This document shows positions 24,185 through 34,700 of a stretch of 64,000 nt of DNA, one piece after another; within the stretch, counting starts at the first letter, position 1; every line of letters begins with the position of its first letter. Below the pieces are notes generated by a model, which saw nothing but the letters and a program-made list of their open reading frames with translations, was not told the origin of the DNA and made no database searches. The DNA is from Cladopsammia gracilis (Eukaryota > Cnidaria > Anthozoa > Scleractinia > Dendrophylliidae). Both the position numbers and the translations under genes were made by a program. The stretch covers positions 307,001-371,000 of the forward strand of contig JAJGOT010000258.1 of the NCBI GenBank assembly GCA_022457155.1, in the 5' to 3' direction.

Positions 24185-24645
24185 CCAAGCTGGCGAAATT
24201 GGTGTTGGAAACCAGTCCTGGCAAGTACCAATTGGGACCCAACCTACGCTACGAATTTTTTCCTGGCAAGGTTCATCCCGCGAATTCTTTATGGAGCGTT
24301 GTTAACAATGAATTAAAACTCAACGGCGTTTGTAATTGGGTGTTTCTGAATACACAGTCTTGCCTTAATGACCTCTTTAGCTACTCTCAACGAAGTTTGC
24401 AAGTCTATTCCAATGAAGGAGAGAGTCGCGTGGTCGGCAACCAAGTCACGGATTTGTTGCGAGAGATTCAATATAAAGTCAAAGGCCGTGGTTATTCGTG
24501 TTATGAACCACTTCACATACACTACGTGAACGTGCGTCAAACTCAATACGATGTCATCGAAACGCAAATTGCCGAAACTAATGGATCTCTGGCAAAGTTA
24601 GGCTCTGGCAACACTATTGTGACCCTACATTTCAAGCGAGCCTGA
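24115..24645 (+). pseudogene. Outer Polinton: penton-like minor capsid protein remnant
   Basis: The 176-codon frame overlaps the integrase remnant in another frame; only about residue 35 onward looks like real protein. Penton-family features are the beta-rich middle and the C-terminal end TIVTLHFKR preceded by IAETNGSL. N-terminal strands are absent, so the gene is 5'-truncated or frameshifted. It lies just before the basic protein and MCP, as in intact Polintons. Confidence 0.65.
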
Positions 24646-24648
24646 GAG

Positions 24649-24695
24649 TATAAAACGACAACCGTACTCCTGGTTTTGAAACAGTGTAACTCATC
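24649..24695 (+). promoter_or_regulatory. TATA box before outer basic protein gene
   Basis: TATAAAA at 24649-24655, 47 bp before the ATG at 24696. Spacing agrees with the other outer-element TATA boxes (43-46 bp). Confidence 0.6.
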
Positions 24696-25031
24696 ATGCG
24701 CGGTGGAAGTCTAACTCGATTTCATCCAGACCCCGCACAAGGTGGGCGTGGCCTTGGAGGTCAAATAACCAGCACGGTGTTCGAAATTTTAAAAGGAGGA
24801 TTGTCCGAAGGATTGCAAGGTTTGAGACAATCTCACAGTGCGGGAGATTTACGAACCAAGCCGTTACAAGGCTTTAAAAAGGGAGCCACGCGTGCAGTCA
24901 AACGAAAACTAGCAGACGTCGCACTACAAGAAGGTGGCAAACAATTAGCTAAACGAGCCAAGAAAACAGTGGTCAGGCAAATCAAGAAACGAGCACCAAA
25001 GATTGTAAGGGATTTGTTTGACACAGTATGA
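24696..25031 (+). CDS. Outer Polinton: basic virion protein
   Basis: 111 residues, intact. Gly-rich start with repeated GG pairs (possible adenain cleavage sites), a short amphipathic helix (about 28-45), then a strongly Lys/Arg-rich C-terminal half (KKTVVRQIKKRAPK). Resembles an adenovirus pVI/core-type protein in position and composition. The TGA overlaps the next ATG (ATGA), indicating tight packing. Confidence 0.6.
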   Translation: MRGGSLTRFHPDPAQGGRGLGGQITSTVFEILKGGLSEGLQGLRQSHSAGDLRTKPLQGFKKGATRAVKRKLADVALQEGGKQLAKRAKKTVVRQIKKRAPKIVRDLFDTV

Positions 25032-25189
25032 TTATTCATTCAAGACCAAGTCGTATGCGCGGAGACAAAGGTCCCAAATATCGAATGCGTAAAAGACGAA
25101 TCGACCCTTTTCTGATAAAAGCCCTGAAGGTAGGATATAAAAGTGCGCGCTCTCGAAAACCACAACAAAGACGAAAACGTAAGCGCTGA
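25028..25189 (+). CDS. Outer Polinton: tiny Arg/Lys-rich protein
   Basis: 53 residues starting at an ATG that overlaps the previous stop and ending 2 bp before the MCP ATG. About a third of the residues are Arg or Lys, ending in RRKRKR. Suited to bind DNA like the small adenovirus core peptide mu. The gene is short, but its exact fit between neighbours and its open frame support it. Confidence 0.55.
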   Translation: MIIHSRPSRMRGDKGPKYRMRKRRIDPFLIKALKVGYKSARSRKPQQRRKRKR

Positions 25190-25191
25190 GG

Positions 25192-26588
25192 ATGCAAGCT
25201 ACAGTAGCACACCCACGCTCTCGCAAAATGATAAATCCTGCATTGCAGGTGTTTCAAGTGCCACCCACAGACACGAACACAAATGGCTACCGTATGGTCA
25301 CCATGTATCCGCTCAACACGGGTATAAACTCCACGGAATTTGTGGTGCCTGCCTTCGATGAATTTGTGGATTTGAGTCGCAGTTACTTTACTATGAAATA
25401 AGCCTTGAAAAAATCAGATGGCAGTAACATCGTCAACGCGACCAATCTTTGGCCTGTGCCTAACTTGGCCCACAATCTGATCAAGCAAGTAACGGTCAAT
25501 TTGAATGGGGTCTTGAGTAGTCATCAAACCGACACATATCCTTACAAAGCATACTTGGAAACCCTGCTCAATTATGACAAGCAAGAAGCCAAGACGATTC
25601 TCAAACCTCAAGGATGGTATCAAGCTATAGATTTCCCAGCACGGTGGACAGCTAACAACATTGATACGACCAGTAATACAGGAGCAGGTCATGTTGACTA
25701 TCAAAGTTAGACAGCGAATCACAAATCAGCCCTGGCTTTGGCGAAAGCAGAAAAAGCGAATTACATTGACGGAAAAGAACACACGCTAATTTTCCAGCCT
25801 CGCCATGAAGTCTTTCAGATGGGTAAAGTGCTGGTGCCAAATGTGGAGATTAAAATCCGCTTTTTCTTCAACTCGGCGGACTTTTTTATGGATGGTGTGA
25901 CTGATAGGGGGCGACTGAATCAAGACGACCTCAAGATCACTTTTTATCTCTGTCAGCTTCGACTGAGTGACAGTATCTACAAAGAGTTGAGTGCCGCCCG
26001 TCACAACAAAAGACAACTTGCCACTTACCCTGATGTACGCAGTGAAATTCGGGTGTTCTCCCATCCTGCCGATGTACTAGAATTTGACGAAGGGAATTTG
26101 TTCCAAGGCAGAATTCCTGACCGTTTGATTGTGGGTCTGTTGCACAACAATGCGTTTAACGGAACGGTCGATTATCACCCGTTTGCTTTTCAAAAGTTTG
26201 GAGTAAAAAGCATTCGACAGCTAGTACGTGGCGAGGAATATCCTTATGAGACACTGGAGTTGAATCATAATAACGGAAATAAAGATTTGGCAGGTTACTT
26301 CCGTTTCTTCAAGCCAGCGGAGCATGGGGCAAGAAACAAGCCAGTATGGTCACGCCCAGTTAATGGGGTCAAGGCAAAAATGGTACCCTGTCCATGTTTG
26401 ACAATGTAGCGAATGGGTATGCCGACATTCCCCATCTGAACCTTAAACAAAAAGGAGAAGTCAGGGTCATAATTCAGTTTGGAGAGGCCAACAACCACGT
26501 TATAAATGTGGTAATGTATGCTGAGTTTGGAAATACTCTGGAAGTGGATCCTAACGGAGCTGTGCTTTACGACGTGTACCGCCGTTAA
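25192..26588 (+). pseudogene. mcp: Outer Polinton: major capsid protein, decayed
   Basis: Recognised as the Polinton double-jelly-roll MCP widely annotated as an 'F54H12.2-like' protein: the N-terminus has ALQVFQVPPTDT, then VTVNLNGVLSSHQTDTYPYK and ALAKAEKANYIDGKEHTLIF. The gene has an in-frame TAA at 25399-25401, an in-frame TAG at 25708-25710, and a frame change near 26394 before ending TAA at 26586-26588. It clearly differs in lineage from the inner MCP at 12058-13335. A TATAAAA at 25136-25142 lies upstream within the preceding gene. Confidence 0.9.
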
Positions 26589-26596
26589 CAAGCGAC

Positions 26597-27163
26597 ATGG
26601 AGTTTGTAGCCTTTACCAATGTACAATTAGAACACTTGGCAAGACATCATCCCAAGTTGGGTCCTTATTTTGTGGGCGTGTTTCCTGCTGACCGTTTACC
26701 CCCCGTGGAAACAAGACAACCTCAAGCTTACATTGTCAACTCTGATCCTGAGGGACAACCCGGTATGCATTGGCTCGCTTGTTGGATTCATGACGGGACC
26801 TGTGAAGTCATGGACAGTTACGGCTAAGGTTATGAATTTTATGGTCAAGGAGACATTGAATATTGGATCGAAAGTCAGTGGAATCAAGTACAGAGAAACC
26901 ACAAGAGTTTACAAGCTTTACAGTCGATGAGTTGTGGACACTATTGTCTAGCATTTTTAGTTGATCGTAGTGAAGGAAAATCGTTTCAAGAGATTTTAAA
27001 TCAGTTTTCCAAACATGATTATGTACTGAATGATTATCGAGTAGGACAACGCGTTAAGGTCATGGTTCAGAACGATATACAGTGGCATAAATTGACTTAT
27101 GTGGAGTATCAGCAAGATAATAAACGAGATGTTGTCACTGACATTCTAATGAAAACACAATAA
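26597..27163 (+). pseudogene. pro: Outer Polinton: adenain-like protease with a stop codon
   Basis: Begins with an ATG 8 bp after the MCP. H58 (GMHWLACW) and D73 (VMDSYG) lie before an in-frame TAA at 26825-26827. The same frame then continues open with a Gln-rich stretch and the nucleophile motif SCGHYCLAFL near 26930 to the TAA at 27161-27163. A single point change therefore separates it from an open frame; the catalytic residues are all still encoded. Confidence 0.88.
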
Positions 27164-27496
27164 AAAAATAGTGTGTGCTTGAACCAATGGTGTGTTTGTT
27201 ATTGTCTGTCCGAATGACTTGACCAAATACGGTCATGGGAATCCTCTTAAAAGCGACGGTTCAACCCGTTGTAAACAGTCATGAAGAAAGTACGCTTTGC
27301 GCAATATGTTTACGTCAAACGACTGACGGAAAAAAGGTTACGTGCTCTCGAAAGAAGCAATTACGAGTGAAAAGGACATTGCTGGTAGAAAATCACCTTT
27401 TCAAGAGAAGCGTAAATTTCTAAAACATCTCCACTTGCATCATCTAGCAATAAAAGCAAGGCAAACTGATAAAAAGACTAGACGATAAAAGGCAAC
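27164..27496 (+). pseudogene. Outer Polinton: degraded stretch, possible zinc-ribbon remnant
   Basis: A 62-codon frame (27235-27423) contains C-x-x-C (LCAICLRQT) and further Cys and Lys/Arg-rich residues reminiscent of the DUF5679-like zinc ribbon at 14921, but the second Cys pair is not in the same frame. TATA-like GATAAAAAG at 27469 may belong to the next gene. Low certainty. Confidence 0.35.
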
Positions 27497-27769
27497 GTGC
27501 GTTTGAAAACCTCTGTGTTTATGATGGTGTTTCAATTTTATTGTCCTTCAAGCATCCTTGTTGTCGGACCTTCGGGCTCGGGCAAAACGGTGTTTGTAAC
27601 TCGCTTGCTACAACAAGCCGACGAGTTGTTTCAACAACCTCCTGACAAGATTTGTTATTGTTATGGCGCTTGGCAAGACGGGTTTAAGTCTTTACAGCGA
27701 CAAGGCGTAACGTTTTACGAAGGCATCCCAGATTTAATGCAACTGAAAAAATGGTTTCCCAAGGGCTAA
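27497..27769 (+). pseudogene. atp: Outer Polinton: packaging ATPase, truncated after Walker A
   Basis: 90 codons. Walker A GPSGSGKT is at residues 24-31 after ILVV. The frame ends in TAA at 27767-27769 before any Walker B, and the next bases belong to a different gene, so about half of the usual ~220 residues is deleted. Same family as 9043-9696 but on the opposite strand relative to the element's left-right order. Confidence 0.85.
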
Positions 27770-27779
27770 AACGAAAAGT

Positions 27780-28082
27780 ATAAAAAGACGTCGTAAACCA
27801 AAAGACTCGTTCAAAGAACCAAAGCCAAAGAGGAGACAAGACAACTCTTTAAAAAGGAGATGCCTAAACAAAAGAGTCAGACGCAAACGACACGCCACTT
27901 CAAGAAGGCGAAAAGGGTACCGTCAAAAAGACTTTAACCGACTAAAAAAGCAAACAGGAGGGCTATTTTCTTTACTCATTCTTGCTTTAATAGCTGCGGG
28001 AAAAGCCAATGCTGCAGGTGCTATGAGTGGAGCGGCCGGCTACGGGGTGAAAAAAGCGTTGGACGCAGCCACTAAGAAATGA
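27780..28082 (+). pseudogene. Outer Polinton: basic, hydrophobic-tailed core protein lacking a start
   Basis: About 100 codons in one open frame: an Arg/Lys-rich first two thirds (repeated RRRK and KRRK), then GGLFSLLILALIAAGKANAA, a hydrophobic segment after a Gly-Gly pair, and a small Ala/Lys-rich tail. Looks like an adenovirus pX-like precursor. A TATA box (27779-27787) precedes it, but no ATG occurs 40-50 bp later, so the start was probably lost. The TGA overlaps the next gene's ATG. Confidence 0.5.
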
Positions 28083-28324
28083 AACGAATCAAAAGACAGG
28101 TCCATTTTTTGAAAGCAGTATTACAAGAAGCCCAGGGTCAAAAACGACAAGAATTACTTCAACATGCCATCTCAGATCAGATCAATGCAGTAAGTGAAAT
28201 GGTGTTGAATCTACTGAAACAACGACTTCCCGTGTCTCCTGAAACGATTCGTCGTTTAAAACCACACCGTACAACTTTAAGAGAGTTAAGCAAACGGTCC
28301 CACTCTATTAAAAAGCGTCGTTAG
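28079..28324 (+). CDS. Outer Polinton: small basic helical protein
   Basis: 81 residues, ATG overlapping the preceding stop and TAG directly followed by the next ATG. Pattern: basic start, LLQHAISDQINAVSEMVLNL helix, VSPETIRRLKPHRTTLREL helix, SIKKRR end. Similar small proteins occur in many Polintons, usually without known function. It looks intact. Confidence 0.55.
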   Translation: MKRIKRQVHFLKAVLQEAQGQKRQELLQHAISDQINAVSEMVLNLLKQRLPVSPETIRRLKPHRTTLRELSKRSHSIKKRR

Positions 28325-28972
28325 ATGACGATGCAACAGAAAGGACGCGGGTTGTGGAACGGGTTACAGCAAATCTGTCAAAGTTGTGGATTGTACTAAC
28401 AGCATGCAAGACACGTTAAAGAACTGTCTGACTTAGTTGCCTGGTACAAAGGTGAATTGAGCGAAAATGCCTTACTGAACAAAACTGCTACTGTAGCCGC
28501 CAAAAAACAATGCGTGTTGAAAGATCCTCGATCCACAAAAGAAGATATTCATCCTCTTACAGCTAAACTGAGAGGACTGACACGTAAACTTCGACAAGGC
28601 CCCAGTTGGAGTTCAACGCTAGGAGGACAAGAGGTCACTAAAGACGATGACGAGGATGAAATGGTGACCAATGCGACGGAAAAAAATTTTAAAGAAATGA
28701 TACGCAACACACGCGTGCCTATAAAAGAAGAACCGATTTCCCCACCACCAGTTAAACCGTCCACAAGTCAAATCAAGAACAAGAAGAAGAAGAAAAGCAA
28801 AGCTGATAGTAAAAAGAAGAAACGTACCTTATCTTATCATCCAGAACCCTACGCGCTGACGCAAAGACGTAAAGCACCCAAAGCAATCAAACGTCTTCGA
28901 ACGGGTCCTGGCTGGTTAGATTGGGAGCAAGGGCGTAAACTCGGACGTCGACTCGATGGGAAGGATTACTAA
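28325..28972 (+). pseudogene. Outer Polinton: Lys-rich virion-type protein with an early stop
   Basis: Starts at the ATG at 28325, one base after the preceding TAG. An in-frame TAA lies at 28397-28399 after 24 codons; the same frame is then open to 28972 (about 190 codons). The product has an acidic patch (DDDEDE), a Pro-rich EEPISPPPVKP and a poly-Lys run, then ends in basic sequence. Related in style to the Glu/Lys-rich gene at 9739. Function unknown. Confidence 0.55.
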
Positions 28973-29294
28973 ACGCAAGAAACGTCATCAAAGGAGACGT
29001 GGTTTGGACCTTCGAAAATTTTTGTCCCAGTTTGGTGAGCTGCACTGGCCGGGATATCAGTACATGGGGCCTGGGACCAAGTTAAAAAAGAAACGTTTGA
29101 AACGAGGGGACCCTGGTATTAACAGGTTGGACAAGATCGCAAAACAACACGACATCGATTACAGCCGAGCTACGAATTTAGAAGACAAATGGAAAGCTGA
29201 TGGAAAGATGATCCAAGCCATTAACAAACTGCCTGGCAAGAAAACACTAACGGAAAAAATGTCAAAAAGATTATACAGGCCAAGAAACATTTAA
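28956..29294 (+). CDS. Outer Polinton: phospholipase A2-like capsid protein
   Basis: 112 residues, overlapping the preceding gene by 17 bp. A basic N-terminus (KRKKRHQRRR) precedes WPGYQYMGPGTKL (calcium-loop-like GPG at 38-40) and the dyad H65-D66 in IAKQHDIDYS, as in parvovirus VP1 PLA2. It has its own ATG, unlike the inner element's PLA2. It appears intact and is the last recognisable gene of the outer element. Confidence 0.8.
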   Translation: MGRITKRKKRHQRRRGLDLRKFLSQFGELHWPGYQYMGPGTKLKKKRLKRGDPGINRLDKIAKQHDIDYSRATNLEDKWKADGKMIQAINKLPGKKTLTEKMSKRLYRPRNI

Positions 29295-29425
29295 AGCTGT
29301 AATACTTTTTTCTTTGTGAATTGTTTTAATAAACAATGTTGGTCAAACAATGATTTTGTTGTCTATTTAATTAAAGGAAAAAGAGATCATTTTAAAAAGA
29401 TATTTTTTAGAGATGTTTAGTGAAA
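29295..29425. other. AT-rich tail after outer Polinton
   Basis: No gene. AATAAA at 29329-29334 could be a polyadenylation signal for the last outer gene. The right TIR of the outer element is not recognisable here. Confidence 0.4.
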
Positions 29426-29497
29426 GGGCCTTTAGCTCAACGGGCAGAGCACACGCCATGCAAAAGGCGAGAGATGGTGGTTCGAGTTTACTTCGCG
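29426..29497 (+). pseudogene. tRNA-like sequence, degenerate
   Basis: Has GGGCC(T)TTAGCTCAACGGGC, a recognisable D-arm (A box), an anticodon-arm-like CGCC-ATGCAAAA-GGCG and GGTGGTTCGAGTTTAC resembling a T-arm (B box). The 3' acceptor strand is missing and the anticodon loop is 8 nt, so a working tRNA is unlikely. Its closeness to the outer Polinton's right side is notable. Confidence 0.45.
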
Positions 29498-29869
29498 TTT
29501 TTATTTATTGATTACTTTTTTAGCGTTTTATTTTTAAAGGGCTTTATAGAAGCTACATTGCTTACATTTTCCCAGTTAATTTTGATAACGTTAATGCTCT
29601 AATTAGAATAAATTTAGATAAACATTTGAGAACAAAGATTAGCGAAAGAAGTCTGACACAACGTTTCGATGTCGCCATGACATCATTTTCAAGTGAGAAA
29701 ATAAAAATAAAATGAGAAATAAGAAAAATAAGACAAATGGAAAGAATAATAAGAAAAATTACCCCTAACCCTACCCTCGACCATCTTAGATTTTGCGCGT
29801 GGGTTCGCGCGCTTCGTACGCGATGTTGACGTCACCCATTGTTCTTGGACGCATGTTGCGCACATTGGA
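29498..29869. other. Gap without gene
   Basis: AT-rich then Lys-codon-like A-rich sequence, followed by CGCG-rich bases near 29797-29825 that include a small inverted repeat (CGCGTGGGTTCGCGCGCTTCGTACGCG area). Nothing else recognised. Confidence 0.4.
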
Positions 29870-31393
29870 TTAGCCGTCCACGTTACTAATATATACAATA
29901 AGGATAGGAATAAATGAATAAATTGGCCTGGTTGAGCCCGGACTACTACTGTCGTCCCCGGGGGACTTTCCATTTTGAAAGGATTTCAACACATTTTCAC
30001 ATTCGTCTACGGTTATATTACCTTCAAGATCATTTTTTTCTTCCTCAGATAGCTTTTGAAAATTCACACCCTGAGTGAATACTTCAAAACCATCTGTGAT
30101 GTCGTCTACACACGAGCTGTATAATTCCTCATAAAATTTTTGAATCTCGTCCATAATCCCCTTGTCATTTCCCACCATCTTCCCATTTGACCCTTTAATT
30201 TCTGTGATGACTTTTCTGTTGTAGTTTCTCCTTTCCATATTAAAAAAAGTATTTGGTTGGTTTTTCACCATATTCAATCCATTTTACTTTTGAGCAGAAC
30301 ATTGCACCTTTCCCTTAGTTTCATAGAGGTTGTCGAGTTCGCGTTTTAGCCGTTCATATTCCTTTCGTTCAGAATCAAGATTTAAAAGATCAGAGCTGTT
30401 ACAGATTTGTTTGTCTATTTCCTCTACACGTCTTTGTAAATCCGACTCCCGTCTGCGAAAAATCAAAGCTTTGCGCTTGGAAAAGGGTATTGTAATACTT
30501 CTTATTTCCATTTTAATAAGCTCCCATTTCAGTCTTTTTTCCACAATGTTAGCATACTTCTCACGGATCAAAGGATAATTGTAAGTAATCAATTCTACAA
30601 ATTCATTGTCCTTCAAAAGCCTATTGTTAACTTCCAAAGTCCCGGGCCTCTTGTTGCGTTTGAGAAGTGAAGGCTTAATTTAACAGCTTTGTGATTGGGG
30701 GCGTTAGCACTTTTAATGTCAACCCTGTTTACATAATTAACCAGAAATTTAGCTACGAGAAATAAATCGATTCGCGATTTAACTTTTAAAGGTTTAGACT
30801 CATAAGAATAGCATTTTGTGCTAGGTTTCATTTTCCTGAATATATCAACTAAGTCTAATTCTTCCATCAGGGAAATAATTTTGTTTCGGTGGGACGTTGG
30901 TCTCCACGGTATACCGCCTTTCTTATCGATACTTTCTAGCGTTGCATTCCAATCTCCTCCTACAATGAGCTGGGCAATGTTAAATTTAGTTGTCAAAAAC
31001 TCACTCAGAACCTGCACAAATTTTTCTTGAAGTTGGGAGCTGGTAGGTGCATAAACATTGCAGACAGCAATTTGGAATCCATTTAAAATTGCATCAACAG
31101 CGACGATTCTTCCCTCTTGGTCTCGGTAGGTATTGTTCACTAAGGCATGACAAAGTGGATTAACAAGAATACAGACACCTTTGCTGTGGTTGGACCCATG
31201 GGAGAAGAAAATGTCGCCACCCCATTCATTTTTCCACACGGTCCTGTTCTGTAGATTCAGAAAAAGTTTCTTGCAAAAGATAGAACTCGCAGTTCTGGTC
31301 CTTTAAATAACTAGAAATAGATCTCCGTTTGATTCGATTTTTTAAACCTTCAACATTTAAAGTAAGAATATTATATTTTGAAAAACCCACCAT
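29870..31393 (-). pseudogene. L1/Tx1-like retrotransposon ORF2: endonuclease and start of RT
   Basis: Read leftward from the ATG at 31393. The first ~45 codons (31260-31393) carry the endonuclease start (ILTLNVEGLKNRIKR, FYLLQETFS), then a frame change. 30613-31239 holds the rest of an APE-type endonuclease: GDWNATLES and SRIDLF motifs. 30284-30637 and 29870-30277 contain the linker and the RT start (LSEEEKNDLEGNITVDE and GKSPGDD). It breaks off near 29950, so most of the RT is missing; loss of the 3' side is unusual for L1 copies and suggests a later deletion or rearrangement. Confidence 0.85.
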
Positions 31394-31601
31394 GACTGTC
31401 TAAATTAAAGATATACCATAGAATGTCCAATGATGCATCAACGAAAAACATGGAACATTCAAACTAAAAACACAATGAAACATGTAAACAAATAAAGAGG
31501 CAATAACCCCAACTAATCCACTAATCGGCTAAGCGCCATCCTTCCCTTGAAGAATATCTATAAATCAATTACTATAAAGTACGCAGTTCGGTCCTGAAAT
31601 A
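31394..31601. other. L1-like inter-ORF spacer, part 1
   Basis: Between the ORF2 start and the left tip of the inserted DNA transposon. No coding sequence. AATA at 31598-31601 is the proposed left target copy. Confidence 0.5.
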
Positions 31602-31917
31602 CACTGGAAAATTTGGACCATTTACAGACTTCATAAAATGTCTATAAATCTTGAATTTACAGACTTGGTACTTTCACCTGTTCAAAACAACATCTGTGTA
31701 AATTCTTTTGACAGACATTTTGTATAGTTTTATTGTCTTGTTACAAAGATTTCATAATGCCTAGACTTCTAATATAAAATGTCTGTAAATGGCACTGCGT
31801 AATTTTAATGTTAATTCAGTTACCAAATCTCTGTAAATTAATGTGGTCCCCAAGCGGAACAGCTAATGACAAACGGGGAATTATAAAATTTCTGTAAATT
31901 GACACAAACAAACATAA

Positions 31918-32098
31918 TCTTTCTCCGAATCGTCTAAATAGAATTTTTAAAGCTACATCCAGTGTTCACTCACATAATGTAAGAAATTCAAAATACAACC
32001 TTTTCGTTCCTAGACCGAGTACTGAAGCAGGCAAACGAAGTTTTCAATATCACGGTTCTGTTCTCTGGAACCGCTTGCCTTTAAGCGCTAAGATGTAG
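31918..32098 (+). pseudogene. Non-LTR retrotransposon C-terminal fragment
   Basis: An open frame ending TAG at 32096-32098 contains FVPRPSTEAGKRSFQYHGSV, LWNRLPLS and related residues, the typical C-terminal end of CR1/L2-type reverse-transcriptase proteins. It continues into a 3' tail with TATTATTATTATTAT near 32177. Only the end is present. Confidence 0.65.
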
Positions 32099-32358
32099 CC
32101 CACTCTTAGCTCTTCTAAATCATGCATTAAAGCGCCATGAAACATGTGTGATAAGTGCGCCATATAAGTCTCTGTATTATTATTATTATTCATAAAGGAT
32201 ACTTTTTAAAGTTTTTAGTATAATCCCGTATAGATAATGAATTTAGTTAGATAACTTGATTTTGTTAAGTAATTAATCTATTGTCGTTTAAGGCTCGACG
32301 GAAGAACATGTATTATGAATTGACAACGCGTAATATAAATAAAGTTTACCTACCTAAC

Positions 32359-32815
32359 GGGGCATTATAAAATCTCTGTAAATTGACGCAAACGGGGCAT
32401 TATAAAATCTCTGAAAATTGACGCAAATGGGGCATTATAAAATCTCTGTAAATTGACGCAAATGGGGCATTATAAAATCTCTGTAAATTGACGCAAACGG
32501 GGCATTATAAAATCTCTGTAAATTGACGCAAACAGGGCATTATAAAATCTCTGTAAATTGACGCAAATGGGGCATTATAAAATCTCTGTAAATTGACGCA
32601 AGCGGGGCATCATAAAATCTCTGTAAATTGACGCAAACGGGGCACTATGAAATCTCTGTAAATTGACGCAAGCGGGGCATTATAAAATCTCTGTAAATTG
32701 ACGCAAATGGGGCATTATAAAATCTCTGTAAATTGACGCAAACGGGGCATCATAAAATCTCTGTAAATTGACGCAAGCGGGGCATTATAAAATCTCTGTA
32801 AATTGACGCAAAGAA
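32359..32815 (+). repeat. 35-bp minisatellite, 13 copies
   Basis: The unit GGGGCATTATAAAATCTCTG plus TAAATTGACGCAAAC repeats 13 times with few changes. A lone degenerate copy is at about 31876-31912. The unit core matches the transposon's terminal subrepeats (AATCTCTGTAAATT), so it probably expanded from them. Confidence 0.9.
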
Positions 32816-33599
32816 TAAAACTGACTAATTTTGTTTAGCAGAGTAGGTATTTTACTCGATATTTTGAGTTAGTTTACTTAAAATTTAACTTAAATATTTA
32901 ATTCAACATAGTGAGTTGAAACAACTCCTTAGTTTGAGAAAATCAAGTGAAAGTCACTTTTACTCAAACATACGATTAAAAACTTACTCACTGCAGTGAG
33001 TCAGTGCTTCTCACTCAAATTAAGAATATGAGATTATTCTTATCCCAATAAAGTGAGTTGATACAACTCTTTATTTTGAGTGAACAGGGGGTGCAACAGT
33101 CCGACATCTACTCAAACGTGAAAGCACACACATAAGAGATTGCGAGGGTCCTAAAGGGGTAAAATGGGAACTGGAATTGGCCTGTTTTTGCCCTGGGAAA
33201 TGGGATTTGAGTCACTGAGACTGAGATTTGCTTACTGGGAATGGAAAAAAAACGTCGTAATTGGAATGGGACAGTTGTCATTAAGCATGTCCAGTCAATG
33301 CTTAACTGGTCTTAACTAGTCTAACTAATTCCCTTAGTGAAACAAAAGAAACGGAAAACTGATTCTTACGGCAGAAAAACAGAAGCTGAATCAGAAGCAA
33401 ATAAAATAAAATAAAATAAAAGTGGAATATAATAGTGCCCAATATTTCGCTTTGCAAAACAAAGCTTCTTCAAGGTCTAGCACTATAAATGATTACAACA
33501 GTAAAACCGTTATACAAGTGGTTTTGAAAAACCTAAAGGATAACAAAAACAATGAATATGATTGGTGAAGGGTTTGACGGGTGATAAACTAAACTGACT
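32816..33599. other. Gap without gene inside the 7.8-kb transposon
   Basis: Contains repeated ACTCA/TGAGT words (32840-33090) and the left copy of an inverted repeat (about 33360-33630). No gene seen. Confidence 0.4.
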
Positions 33600-34620
33600 A
33601 GTGATGAAAAAGTTAATGAACTTCGTCGCGTCTGTTGATTTTAAGTGGTTCTAACGTCTGGAGTTTGTCTATGCGAAATGCTTCACGCAATTTTCGTACA
33701 GAGTCTCTGCTATTACGTATTAATTCCAGTGGTATAAGTTGCATATCCTTACAGGCGCGGATCCAGGATTTTTTTATGTGGGGTGGCTACGGATATTTGC
33801 TTAAGTCTATAGAACGTTTTATTGTTGCAATTAAAAAGAAAACTGTTAAAACCGACGGTCTAAAGGGGGGTGTGGCTAGCCACCCAATCCACCCCCTGTA
33901 TCCGCCCCTGTCTTAGTAGAGTGGCCTGGTAGATTAAAGTGTTGTGATATAGGAGTAGGGCAGCTGAGGTGATGTGATTCTCTACAGAGCGGCGATCTTC
34001 ACCAAAGCGTTCATTTATATTAGTTTGCGTTTTGTTTCTCCGATGTCTTGACACGGTATATTACGTTTAAAACAATTTTTACATTGGATCATATAGATCA
34101 GGTTTTTTGAATTACATGTTATGTGATTATAAATATAACGTTCCTCTTTAGTAGTAAAAAAGTGTATTTCTTTTGGCCATGTTGAATAAACTGACAGGTC
34201 AAACAGCGTGGGTGGTTGCATCTGTAAGCTCCTGCTGGAAGCACCGATCTGATCTCTCTCGCTGGTTGGTTTCCTTAGTTTAGTTTGTAGTAGTTTAGAA
34301 CCACTTGGAATCAACAGACAGGACGAACTTCGTTAACTTTCTCATCACTAGTCAGTTTAGTTTATCATCCGTCAAACCCTTCACCAATCATATTCATTGT
34401 TTTTGTTATTCTTTAGTTTTTTCAAAACCATTTGTACAACGGTTTTACAGTTTTAATCATTTATAGTGCTAGCCCCTGGAGAAGCTTTGTTTTGTAAAGC
34501 GAAATATTGGGCACTATTATATTCCACTTTTATTTTATTTGCATCAGTGAGTGTTCTATTTTTCTACCGTAAGGATCAGTTTGCCGTTCTTTTGTTTCAC
34601 TTCAAGTATTAGTACTGATC
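33330..34620 (-). mobile_element. Penelope-like element fragment flanked by inverted repeats
   Basis: 33420-33630 (with GCAAAACAAAGCTTCTTCAA and CAATGAATATGATTGGTGAA) recurs inverted at about 34310-34590. Between them, on the minus strand, 34015-34314 encodes PKEIHFFTTKEERYIYNHIT followed by LIYMIQCKNC and IGETKRKL, the end of a Penelope-like reverse transcriptase and the start of its GIY-YIG endonuclease. Both ends are truncated. Confidence 0.65.
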
Positions 34621-34700
34621 TAGGTCTGGAAACCCAAATCCGGCCATTCTCAACGGTTTGTTGCAGTGATCGTGCATTCTGTTTCTTTTTAATTCCCTTA
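34555..34700 (+). repeat. Dispersed repeat, copy 1
   Basis: TTCTACCGTAAGGATCAGTT through GGCCATTCTCAACGGTTTGT to about 34690 is nearly repeated at 52782-52920. Origin unknown. Confidence 0.7.

Noticed and set aside
29750..29785. Telomere-like CCCTAACCCTACCC
   Set aside because: Fewer than three units and no array.
32359..32815. CRISPR-like array of 35-bp units
   Set aside because: The units are contiguous, with no variable spacers, no cas genes and a eukaryotic setting. It is a minisatellite.
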